DNA of 24,757 nt. It comes from an uncultured Marvinbryantia sp. (lineage in GTDB: Bacteria > Bacillota > Clostridia > Lachnospirales > Lachnospiraceae). The stretch spans positions 1-24,757 of the forward strand of contig CALDMO010000010.1 in NCBI GenBank assembly GCA_937915375.1, given 5' to 3'. The notes below the pieces were generated by a model. It searched no databases. It had not been told where the DNA came from and saw only the letters and a program-made list of their open reading frames with translations. Below, in pieces: positions 1 to 6,833 of this stretch; positions within the stretch are counted from its first letter, which is position 1; each line of letters opens with the position of its first letter. The translations under genes were made by a program, and so were the position numbers.

Positions 1-1
1 G

Positions 2-126
2 AGTTCGAGATGAGCATGGCGGAGTGGAAAGAAACAAGCTTGCGGAAGTGTTTCTGACAGGGCGATTATACGGCGAAAGCCGTCATCGAGAAAGAGCGAA
101 GCAAGTTCGAAATGAGCATGGCGAAG
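2..126 (+). repeat. Imperfect 23-nt direct repeat upstream of the PFL gene
   Basis: Positions 2-24 and 104-126 match at 21 of 23 bases. The copies are 102 nt apart, so they share one reading frame, and both read FEMSMA followed by E or K. In that frame there is a stop at 55-57, then an open stretch to a stop ending at 171. I cannot tell whether this is the tail of an upstream gene with a repeated C-terminus or a non-coding dispersed repeat. No other gene is visible in 1-194. Confidence 0.5.
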
Positions 127-194
127 CAGAGAGATGGTATGGTGTCGGGCTAAGGCGAAGACAAGGCAAAGCAGAAAAGACAGGAGAATTCATC

Positions 195-1559
195 ATGATT
201 AACAGATTTGAAGTATATGAAACAAATAAGATGATTCAGCAGGAGAATCTGGATGTGCGTACAATTACGCTTGGTATCAGTCTGCTGGATTGTGCAGATT
301 CTGATCTGCAAAAACTAAACGAAAATATCTATACAAAGATTACTACGCTGGCCAAAGATCTGGTGGCAACCGGAGAGGCGATTGAACGCGAGTACGGCAT
401 TCCAATCGTAAATAAACGAATTTCTGTAACTCCAATCGCTCTGGTGGGCGCAGGTGCCTGCAAGACATCCGCGGATTATGTGACGATCGCTAAAACGCTG
501 GATAAAGCGGCAAAAGAAGTGGGTGTGAATTTTATCGGCGGTTTTTCTGCTTTGGTAAATAAAGGTATGACGAACAGCGATGAACTGCTGATTCGTTCTA
601 TTCCTCAGGCGCTTGCTGAAACAGAACGTGTCTGCAGCTCGGTTAATGTTGGTTCTACAAAATGCGGTATTGACATGGATGCCGTACGTATTCTTGGCGA
701 TGTGATTCTGGAGACGGCAGAAAAGACGAAAGAGGCGGATTCACTCGGCTGCGCAAAACTGGTAGTATTTTGCAATGCGCCGGATGACAATCCGTTTATG
801 GCCGGCGCGTTCCACGGCGTGACCGAGGGCGATGCGGTGATTAATGTAGGAGTCAGCGGTCCAGGCGTTGTAAAGCGTGCGCTGGAAAAAGTGCGCGGAA
901 AAAGCTTTGAAGAACTTTGTGAGACAATCAAAAAGACAGCGTTTAAGGTGACGCGTGTCGGTCAGCTTGTCGCGCAGGAAGCTTCCCGCAGAATGGACAT
1001 TCCGTTTGGCATTATTGACCTTTCGCTTGCGCCGACACCGGCGATCGGGGATAGTGTAGCGGATATTCTCTGTGAAATCGGTTTGGAATATGCAGGTGCG
1101 CCGGGAACGACGGCAGCTCTGGCGCTTTTGAATGATCAGGTGAAAAAGGGCGGTGTAATGGCATCCTCCTATGTGGGTGGATTAAGCGGCGCGTTTATCC
1201 CGGTCAGTGAAGATCAGGGTATGATTAACGCTGTGACGGCAGGCGCGCTGACGTTGGAAAAACTGGAAGCGATGACTTGCGTCTGCTCTGTCGGACTTGA
1301 TATGATCGCGATTCCAGGCAGTACTCCGGCGACAACAATTTCCGGAATTATCGCGGATGAAATGGCGATTGGAATGGTGAACCAGAAGACAACGGCGGTT
1401 CGTATCATTCCGGTGATCGGAAAAGGCGTTGGTGAGACCGTAGAGTTTGGCGGCCTTTTGGGCTACGCGCCGATTATGCCGGTGAATCCGTGGTCCTGTG
1501 AGGCGTTTGTAAACCGCGGAGGCAGAATCCCTGCACCGATCCACAGCTTCAAAAATTAG
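195..1559 (+). CDS. PFL family protein (UPF0210 / DUF711)
   Basis: A 454-residue protein that I recognise as the PFL/UPF0210 family, of unsettled biochemical function; the length fits the family. The start is the ATG at 195, beginning MINRFEVYETNKM, with AGGAG about 8 nt upstream. The frame stays open back to 24, but the extra 57 residues are basic, low in family character and overlap the direct repeat, so I reject them. The protein is rich in glycine and small residues, with conserved-looking stretches such as GGFSALVNKGMT and SEDQGMINAV, and has no signal peptide or membrane segment. In many Firmicutes a small ACT-domain protein precedes this gene; none is visible in the 194 bases upstream. 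A strong inverted repeat follows the stop. Confidence 0.9.
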   Translation: MINRFEVYETNKMIQQENLDVRTITLGISLLDCADSDLQKLNENIYTKITTLAKDLVATGEAIEREYGIPIVNKRISVTPIALVGAGACKTSADYVTIAKTLDKAAKEVGVNFIGGFSALVNKGMTNSDELLIRSIPQALAETERVCSSVNVGSTKCGIDMDAVRILGDVILETAEKTKEADSLGCAKLVVFCNAPDDNPFMAGAFHGVTEGDAVINVGVSGPGVVKRALEKVRGKSFEELCETIKKTAFKVTRVGQLVAQEASRRMDIPFGIIDLSLAPTPAIGDSVADILCEIGLEYAGAPGTTAALALLNDQVKKGGVMASSYVGGLSGAFIPVSEDQGMINAVTAGALTLEKLEAMTCVCSVGLDMIAIPGSTPATTISGIIADEMAIGMVNQKTTAVRIIPVIGKGVGETVEFGGLLGYAPIMPVNPWSCEAFVNRGGRIPAPIHSFKN

Positions 1560-1563
1560 AGGA

Positions 1564-1603
1564 AAATGCCCATGCGATCTGCAAAAGAACTGCATGGGCA
1601 TTT
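1564..1603 (+). terminator. Hairpin after the PFL gene
   Basis: A perfect 12-bp inverted repeat (1564-1575 with 1592-1603) with a 16-nt loop lies 4 nt after the PFL stop. Its 3' side has only three T, so it is either a weak intrinsic terminator or an mRNA 3'-end stabiliser. Confidence 0.6.
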
Positions 1604-1684
1604 AGACTATATGATTGCAGTGTAAAAAGTATTGGACGAAGCGCAGACAATGTTTGATGGTCTGATTTAAAACAGGTTGGCTAA

Positions 1685-1894
1685 AAGGAAGGAAAATATG
1701 GGGGAAACTTTAAAGAGAAAAGTGATATAGATCTGGCGGTGCAGGGCGGCGATTTTATTCGCTTTATGTTGGATGTAAATGAGGAAACGGATACTCTTCT
1801 GAGTTTTGATATTATCAATCTGGACGAAGAAATACAGAATGATTTAAGAGAGAACATCAAAAAAGAAGGGAAAATAGTATATGAAAAAGTTTGA
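1685..1894 (+). pseudogene. Remnant of a MNT-type nucleotidyltransferase (MntA-like), N-terminus lost
   Basis: The frame open from 1685 to the stop at 1892-1894 reads NFKEKSDIDLAVQGGDF and then a C-terminal part ending IVYEKV, typical of small minimal nucleotidyltransferases. The DxD catalytic pair is present (SDIDLAV). The GS motif and the roughly 30 residues that normally precede it are missing. A ribosome site (AAGGAAGG) and an ATG at 1698 are present, but that ATG is in another frame and hits a stop at 1728-1730, so the simplest reading is an internal deletion just after the start. The 3' end overlaps the HepT-like start by 14 nt, the normal layout of MNT-HEPN pairs. In intact pairs this protein is the antitoxin, modifying the HEPN toxin; this copy should be inactive. 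Confidence 0.72.
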
Positions 1895-2126
1895 GCATTT
1901 TAAATCGAATCTGAAAGTTCTTGTTACCGCAGAAAAGGAAGATTTATCAAATGAATTTATCATAGGCGGAATTATTGATAAATTTTTTGTACAATTTGAA
2001 TTGGGCTGGAAGGTGTTAAAGGAATTGTTAAGCTATGAAGGCCAGGCTGTTTCTGCGACATGTTCTCCCAGAATAGCGTATTCCTTGACGGGGATTGGTG
2101 TTGGGACGCAAGTCCGTTTCAAGTAA
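1881..2126 (+). pseudogene. Truncated HepT/HI0074-type nucleotidyltransferase substrate-binding protein
   Basis: The start MKKFEHFKSNLK and the stretch LSNEFIIGGIIDKFFVQFEL resemble the N-terminal half of the HI0074/HepT family (HEPN fold, usually about 130-140 residues), which pairs with MNT nucleotidyltransferases. Family similarity ends near the SPR at about 2065-2073. The last 18 or so codons before the stop are an out-of-frame reading of the kinase remnant that follows. The C-terminal half, which carries the RNase-like RxxxxH motif in HEPN toxins, is absent. ATG 1881 overlaps the end of the nucleotidyltransferase remnant. I infer that a deletion joined this gene to the next one. Confidence 0.72.
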
Positions 2127-2485
2127 CCGTTGAAACCAAAGAAATGGTAATAGATAATATTTGTCATTTGTTAAACAACTTTCTGAAATGTTCCGTATAT
2201 GAAAATATTATTTTCTGTTGGGTTATGCACGAACAGCATATTATCAATTCTATTATTGAAAAGTTGGATACAAAGGATTGTGCTGTGAAATGCATCTCTC
2301 TTGTTACAAATGAAAAGAACTTGCGGAACAGATTATCAAAGGATGTTGAAACTGGTATTCGCATTGCGGATGTCATCGAAAGAAGTGTTTCAAGAATACC
2401 GCTGTATCAGACACTCAACACGATTAAAATTGATACCAATGAAAAAACTGTGGCTATGATTGTCAATGAAATCAAGCACCTCTGA
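2060..2485 (+). pseudogene. C-terminal remnant of a small P-loop (AAA-type) nucleotide kinase-like protein
   Basis: From about 2069 the frame reads NSVFLDGDWCWD and continues through FCWVMHEQHII, RNRLSKDVETGIR and a C-terminal IKIDTNEKT to a stop at 2483-2485. This looks like the body of small AAA/shikimate-kinase-like ATPases found in gut Clostridia. The N-terminal part, including the Walker A P-loop, is missing, and no ribosome site precedes the first ATG (2060). The junction with the HepT remnant is at about 2064-2074. Assignment to this kinase type rests on family memory; that it is N-truncated is clear because no P-loop is encoded. Confidence 0.62.
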
Positions 2486-2552
2486 TATGGATAAACTTTC
2501 GGTAATGCTAAACTTTTTGCGTGTAGATATGAATTGTGACAAAGGAGAAAAA

Positions 2553-2748
2553 ATGAGTTATAGTGATGAGAAAGATTATATCATGCGTATCATTAAAGAG
2601 ATGGTAAGAGTGCTGTGTTCTCTGATGCTCGGAAAACAGACTGCCGGAAATGATTGAGTATGGGAAGAAAGAAGAAGCGTTGGATGGGATAAAAGAGCTG
2701 GCGCGGAGAATAGGATACGGGGAGATAAGCGATTTGCTAAATTTTTAA
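2553..2748 (+). pseudogene. Internally deleted, frame-shifted DUF6483-like gene
   Basis: ATG 2553 has a good ribosome site (AAAGGAG) and begins MSYSDEKDYIMRIIKEMVRV, the usual N-terminus of a small Clostridial protein family I associate with DUF6483 (about 120-130 residues). The frame stops at 2657 after 34 codons. A second frame then reads LPEMIEYGKKEEALDGIKEL and ends LLNF at 2748, matching the expected C-terminus. The central part is missing and the two ends are out of frame. The function of the family is unknown. The stop overlaps the stop of the convergent tmcAL by 4 nt. Confidence 0.6.
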
Positions 2749-4112
2749 ACCACCACAACCGGGCGCGTAAATTCACTGCGCCCGGTTTTTTTATTTTTTC
2801 GACCGGAAACAGCCATGTATAGTTCGCTGCTGCGGATATCTTCTGCGAAAAGTTGTCCATTTTGTTCATTCGGCAGGGCAGCAAGAAGAGACGGCGCGAC
2901 AGCCGTTTTGGATAACAACGGCAGCTGTCCGTGTTTTTTTATAATATGAAGGAGAGCGGCGGCATTCTTGCGAAATCCGAGGATACGGGCATAGCCTGCC
3001 GCGCGGATCTGCGGATCTGCCGGAAACTGCAGCAGGATATGAAGCAGCGCGCGGCGCACCGAAGGCGCCGTATAGTTTCTGGTCTGCAAAAGAGAGGTAA
3101 ATTCTGTAAATGTTGTAAACTCGTAACGCATGGTAAAAATGCGCCGTGCAAGATCTTCCGGTACATCAAAGCAATCGGCAAAAACATGCCAGTCTGCAGC
3201 TGTCAGCAGACGGTAGTGCAGCATTTGTGAAAAATCATCTGCGCAGATAGGAACAGGAAAAGGCATAAGCGCAGCAAGCGCGTCCTGCGGGAGATAGGGT
3301 GAAAGGGTATATGACAATTCTGTGTGAAACTGCTCTGACGCAGAGAAATCCCCCTGCAAAACAGAAGTTTCCATACGAATGTATTGTTCGCAAATTTGCT
3401 GCCGCAGCGCTGTGGCGGAGGTAAATTGACTGCTTAATTTTGTATCATGATAATGGCTTCCGATGCGCTGAATCGTGATAGGGGTGATGGAGCTGCCGGA
3501 TTTTTTTAAGGCTTTTAAATATTCGATGCCGAGAATATTATTCGGCTGCTTCAGAAGCTCGTGAAGCTGCGCGGCGTTAAAAGGAAAGCGTTTCTTTTTT
3601 GAACACGTTGGAAATGGAGCGGATGCGGCTTCGCACATGGTCTGTTTGGAAGCGCCGCATAAAATTTCTGCCAGGGCCGATTCGCGCGCTGCTGGAAAAT
3701 TGTTTCCTGCTTTTAAGGCGTTCTGCAAAGCAGATCGATATGTTTCTGGTTCCTCTGCCAGGATTGCCGCGATTTCGGAGAGAAGGGAAAGTGCTCCGGC
3801 TTCACTCCCGAAACAGAGATGATCCACACAGCCGAGTCCGTTTAATAAAGAAACTGCGCCCTCGGCAAAATATTCTGCGCTGCCGCAGGAAAAGCGTGCC
3901 GGCAGTTCCAATACCAGATCTGCTCCGCAGCGCAGCGCCATTTCTACGCGCAGGGATTTATCAAAAATGGCTGGTTCTCCGCGCTGCACAAAATTACCGC
4001 TCATTACAACGACAATAAAATCAGCGCCGGAAATGCGGCGCGCCTGTTCGATATGATAAGCGTGTCCATTGTGAAAGGGATTGTATTCTGTAATCAGGGC
4101 AGTAATTTTCAT
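2745..4112 (-). CDS. tmcAL: tRNA(Met) cytidine acetate ligase TmcAL
   Basis: TmcAL (formerly YlbM/DUF795) uses acetate and ATP to make N4-acetylcytidine at the wobble base of elongator tRNA-Met. The 455-residue product begins MKITALITEYNPFHNGHAYH, with the nucleotidyltransferase HxGH-like motif NPFHNGH at residues 11-17. It continues with VVVMSGNFVQRGEPA, another family hallmark, near residues 34-48. Start ATG at 4112 has AAGGAG 7 nt upstream and a good promoter at 4149-4177. Its last dozen codons are also the stem of a plus-strand terminator. It is transcribed opposite to everything else in the window and convergent with the decayed accessory genes. Use of acetate as substrate gives a loose link to nearby pta-ackA, which is only suggestive. 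Confidence 0.93.
   Translation of the reverse strand: MKITALITEYNPFHNGHAYHIEQARRISGADFIVVVMSGNFVQRGEPAIFDKSLRVEMALRCGADLVLELPARFSCGSAEYFAEGAVSLLNGLGCVDHLCFGSEAGALSLLSEIAAILAEEPETYRSALQNALKAGNNFPAARESALAEILCGASKQTMCEAASAPFPTCSKKKRFPFNAAQLHELLKQPNNILGIEYLKALKKSGSSITPITIQRIGSHYHDTKLSSQFTSATALRQQICEQYIRMETSVLQGDFSASEQFHTELSYTLSPYLPQDALAALMPFPVPICADDFSQMLHYRLLTAADWHVFADCFDVPEDLARRIFTMRYEFTTFTEFTSLLQTRNYTAPSVRRALLHILLQFPADPQIRAAGYARILGFRKNAAALLHIIKKHGQLPLLSKTAVAPSLLAALPNEQNGQLFAEDIRSSELYMAVSGRKNKKTGRSEFTRPVVVV
2757..2798 (+). terminator. Intrinsic terminator (plus strand) inside the 3' end of tmcAL
   Basis: A perfect 10-bp GC-rich stem (2757-2766 with 2778-2787) with an 11-nt loop is followed by TTTTTTT, one A, then TTTTTT. 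It would end plus-strand transcripts of the decayed patch. The whole element lies within the last codons of tmcAL on the other strand. Confidence 0.85.
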
Positions 4113-4148
4113 TTGGATACTCCTTAGAAGCTCTTTTAAGATTTTTAA

Positions 4149-4177
4149 AGTGTATCATTATTTTTTGCATCTGGCAA
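4149..4177 (-). promoter_or_regulatory. Sigma-A-type promoter for tmcAL
   Basis: Read on the minus strand: TTGCCA at 4172-4177, a 17-nt spacer, then TACACT at 4149-4154. The -10 ends 36 nt before the tmcAL start. Confidence 0.6.
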
Positions 4178-4204
4178 GGAGCATGAAATGCTTTTGAAAT
4201 AAAA

Positions 4205-4242
4205 ATTTTCATATGGAAATCATGAGAAAATATGTGTACAAT
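4205..4242 (+). promoter_or_regulatory. Possible promoter with overlapping palindrome before the aldehyde dehydrogenase
   Basis: TGGAAA at 4214-4219 and TACAAT at 4237-4242 are separated by 17 nt. The 16-nt near-palindrome ATTTTCATATGGAAAT (4205-4220, 7 of 8 pairs) covers the -35, as an operator would. Both calls are from sequence only. Confidence 0.42.
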
Positions 4243-4278
4243 GAGAACCAAAATAGATATCAATTCAGTGGAGGTACT

Positions 4279-5655
4279 ATGAGTACGACTATCGAAGAGA
4301 TTGTGAGGCGTCAGAGAAGTTTTTTTGCGGCCGGACTGACGAAAGAATATAAATTCCGCATGAAACAGCTGCAAAATTTGGCTGTTTGTATGCACGAATA
4401 TGAAACGGATATTTTTGATGCCTTAAAAAAGGATCTGAATAAAGCACCATTTGAGTGTTATGCGACAGAAATAGGGATCGTGTTGGACGAAATCCGCTAT
4501 ATGCAGAAGCATCTGCGGAAGTTTATGCGGCCGGAACGTGTGCATACACCAATTACACAGTTTCCGGCAAAAAGCGTTCGGATCAGCGAGCCATATGGGG
4601 TTGTGCTGGTGATGGCTCCGTGGAATTATCCGTTTCAGCTGGCGATGTGTCCGCTTGTCGGAGCGTTGGCGAGCGGAAACTGTGTGGTGATCAAGCCATC
4701 GGCTTATGCGCCGCATACTTCAAAGGTAATCGCGAAAATTATACAGGAAAATTTCCCGTCGCAGTTAGTGAGCGTTGTGGAAGGAGGACGGGAGGAGAAT
4801 ACCGAGCTGCTAAAACAGCGGTTTGATTATATTTTCTTTACCGGAGGCGTAAATGTCGGCAAATTGGTAATGGAGGCCGCGGCAAAGCATTTGACGCCGG
4901 TGACGCTGGAATTGGGCGGAAAAAGTCCATGTATTGTGGATGAGACGGCAGATATTCGTTTGACAGCAAGACGGCTTGTCTGGGGGAAATATCTGAATGC
5001 CGGCCAGACCTGCGTGGCACCGGATTATCTGTTGGTGCAAAGTACGGTCCGGGATAAACTAATTGAGATGATGAAAAAAGAAATTCGTCGTCAATTCGGC
5101 GAAGAACCGTTGAAAAATAAGGATTATGTCAAAATCGTAAATATCAAACATATGAAACGGCTGCAAGGGCTGATGCGGGACACCGTGATTTTGGCCGGAG
5201 GCCGCGTTTCGGAAGAATTGCGTAAGATTGAGCCGACCATTCTTGGCGGTATAAATGAGAATAGTCCGGTGATGCAGGAGGAGATTTTCGGTCCGCTTCT
5301 TCCGGTGCTCACATTTGAGCGCATAGAGGAGGCTGTCAGTTTTGTAAATAAAAGGGAAAAGCCGTTAGCGTTATACCTTTTTACAAAAAGCGCGCAGAAT
5401 GAAAAGAAAGTTTTAAAAAATACCTCCTGCGGAGGGGGATGCGTGAATGACGTGGTTGTACATCTGGCGACGCCTTATATGCCGTTCGGCGGTGTTGGAA
5501 ACAGCGGAATGGGCAGTTATCATGGGAAGCAGAGCTTTGAAACATTTTCACATAAAAAGAGTATCATGAAAAAGGCGCTCTGGCTTGATATTCCGCTTCG
5601 CTATCAGCCGTATCGGAAAATATCGCTTACTTTGCTGAAAAAAATACAAAAATAA
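4279..5655 (+). CDS. Class 3-like NAD(P)-dependent aldehyde dehydrogenase
   Basis: A 458-residue aldehyde dehydrogenase oxidising an aldehyde to a carboxylate with NAD(P)+. All three catalytic residues are visible: Asn116 in APWNYPF, Glu211 in ELGGKSP and Cys245 in GQTCVAP, within two residues of the numbering known for mammalian ALDH3. The short length and the C-terminal KKALWLDIPLRYQPY also fit the ALDH3 / coniferyl-type branch, often active on medium or long-chain aliphatic or aromatic aldehydes; the real substrate is unknown. I chose ATG 4279 because it gives the family N-terminus (IEEIVRRQRSFFAAG) and has GGAGG upstream, though the spacing is short (4 nt). The frame stays open to 4213 without a better site. 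It is divergent from tmcAL and 97 nt before pta, which has its own promoter. Confidence 0.9.
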   Translation: MSTTIEEIVRRQRSFFAAGLTKEYKFRMKQLQNLAVCMHEYETDIFDALKKDLNKAPFECYATEIGIVLDEIRYMQKHLRKFMRPERVHTPITQFPAKSVRISEPYGVVLVMAPWNYPFQLAMCPLVGALASGNCVVIKPSAYAPHTSKVIAKIIQENFPSQLVSVVEGGREENTELLKQRFDYIFFTGGVNVGKLVMEAAAKHLTPVTLELGGKSPCIVDETADIRLTARRLVWGKYLNAGQTCVAPDYLLVQSTVRDKLIEMMKKEIRRQFGEEPLKNKDYVKIVNIKHMKRLQGLMRDTVILAGGRVSEELRKIEPTILGGINENSPVMQEEIFGPLLPVLTFERIEEAVSFVNKREKPLALYLFTKSAQNEKKVLKNTSCGGGCVNDVVVHLATPYMPFGGVGNSGMGSYHGKQSFETFSHKKSIMKKALWLDIPLRYQPYRKISLTLLKKIQK

Positions 5656-5688
5656 CCATATTGTATAGGAAAACATACAGATTCCTTG

Positions 5689-5717
5689 TTGAAAAATAAG
5701 ATACAAACGCTTATAAT
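5689..5717 (+). promoter_or_regulatory. Sigma-A-type promoter for pta-ackA
   Basis: TTGAAA at 5689-5694, a 17-nt spacer and a consensus TATAAT at 5712-5717, with 35 nt to the pta start. Confidence 0.75.
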
Positions 5718-5752
5718 GAAACTATGTAAATCATGAAAGGAGTCATAGAATC

Positions 5753-6754
5753 ATGGGATTTATTGACGTTATTAAAGAGAGAGCAAGAAACAACAAAAAA
5801 ACTATCGTACTTCCGGAGACCGAAGACCGCAGAACCTACGAAGCGGCTGCACAGATCCTGAAAGAGGATATTGCAAATATTGTTTTGGTGGGAAGCGAAG
5901 AAGCAGTGAAAAAAGGCGGCGAGGGACTTGATCTGACAGGCGCGATCATCGTTGATCCGGCAACATCGGACAAGACGGCTGCATACATTGACAAGCTGGT
6001 TGAACTTCGTTCTAAAAAAGGTATGACACCGGAACAGGCAAAAGAGATTCTGCTGAATCAGTATCTGTACTACGGTGTGATGATGGTAAAAATGGGTGAT
6101 GCAGACGGTATGGTATCCGGTGCATGCCATTCTACAGCTGATACATTAAGACCGTGTCTGCAGATTTTGAAAACAAAACCGGGTACAAAACTGGTATCCG
6201 CATTTTTCCTGATGGTAGTTCCGGATTGCGAATACGGTGCAAACGGTGCGTTTGTATTTGCTGATTCCGGTCTGTGCCAGGATCCGAATCCGGAAGAACT
6301 GGCAGCAATCGCAGCATCTTCCGCAGAATCTTTTGAACTTCTGGTTGGAGAAGAAGCGAAAGTTGCGATGCTTTCCCATTCCACTATGGGCAGTGCAAAA
6401 CATGCTCTGGTTGACAAGGTGCTTGAGGCTACAAAGATTGCGAAAGAGCAGCATCCGGAACTGAAACTGGACGGAGAACTGCAGCTTGATGCAGCGATCG
6501 TTCCGAGCGTAGGCGCTTCTAAAGCTCCAAACAGCGATGTTGCGGGTAAAGCAAACGTTCTGGTATTCCCGAATCTGGATGCAGGAAATATTGGCTATAA
6601 ATTGGTACAGAGACTGGCAAAAGCAGAAGCTTACGGACCGGTTACGCAGGGTATTGCAAAACCGGTTAATGACCTGTCCCGTGGATGTTCCGCAGAGGAT
6701 ATTGTCGGCGTAGTAGCAATTACAGCAGTACAGTGCCAGGCTGAGGATCGTTAA
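5753..6754 (+). CDS. pta: Phosphate acetyltransferase
   Basis: Converts acetyl-CoA and phosphate to acetyl phosphate, the first step of acetate formation, in the cytoplasm. The 333-residue product has the short single-domain form, starting MGFIDVIKERARNNKKTIVLPE. The GACHSTADTLRP stretch forms part of the CoA site. Near the C-terminus DLSRGCSAEDIVG places Ser309, Arg310 and Asp316 at the same positions as the catalytic residues known for the Methanosarcina enzyme. AAGGAG precedes ATG 5753. It is 79 nt upstream of ackA, and no terminator lies between, so they form the usual pta-ackA operon. A 6-bp inverted repeat sits in the gap (6778-6783 with 6793-6798). Confidence 0.97.
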   Translation: MGFIDVIKERARNNKKTIVLPETEDRRTYEAAAQILKEDIANIVLVGSEEAVKKGGEGLDLTGAIIVDPATSDKTAAYIDKLVELRSKKGMTPEQAKEILLNQYLYYGVMMVKMGDADGMVSGACHSTADTLRPCLQILKTKPGTKLVSAFFLMVVPDCEYGANGAFVFADSGLCQDPNPEELAAIAASSAESFELLVGEEAKVAMLSHSTMGSAKHALVDKVLEATKIAKEQHPELKLDGELQLDAAIVPSVGASKAPNSDVAGKANVLVFPNLDAGNIGYKLVQRLAKAEAYGPVTQGIAKPVNDLSRGCSAEDIVGVVAITAVQCQAEDR

Positions 6755-6833
6755 GTCTGAATAAAAATGGTATAAAACATGCAGAAGATGTGTGCATGGG
6801 ATTATAAAAATCAAAAACAGGAGGATACGTACC

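Noticed and set aside
71..82. Small GAAA-loop hairpin
   Set aside because: Only 4 bp, likely chance.
24..194. N-terminal extension of the PFL protein by 57 residues
   Set aside because: No ribosome site at 24; the family N-terminus and an AGGAG site fit ATG 195.
1685..2126. A working MNT-HEPN toxin-antitoxin pair
   Set aside because: The antitoxin lacks its N-terminal motif and the HEPN protein lacks its C-terminal active-site region.
6778..6798. 6-bp inverted repeat between pta and ackA as a terminator
   Set aside because: Too short and not followed by a T run; pta-ackA are expected to be co-transcribed.
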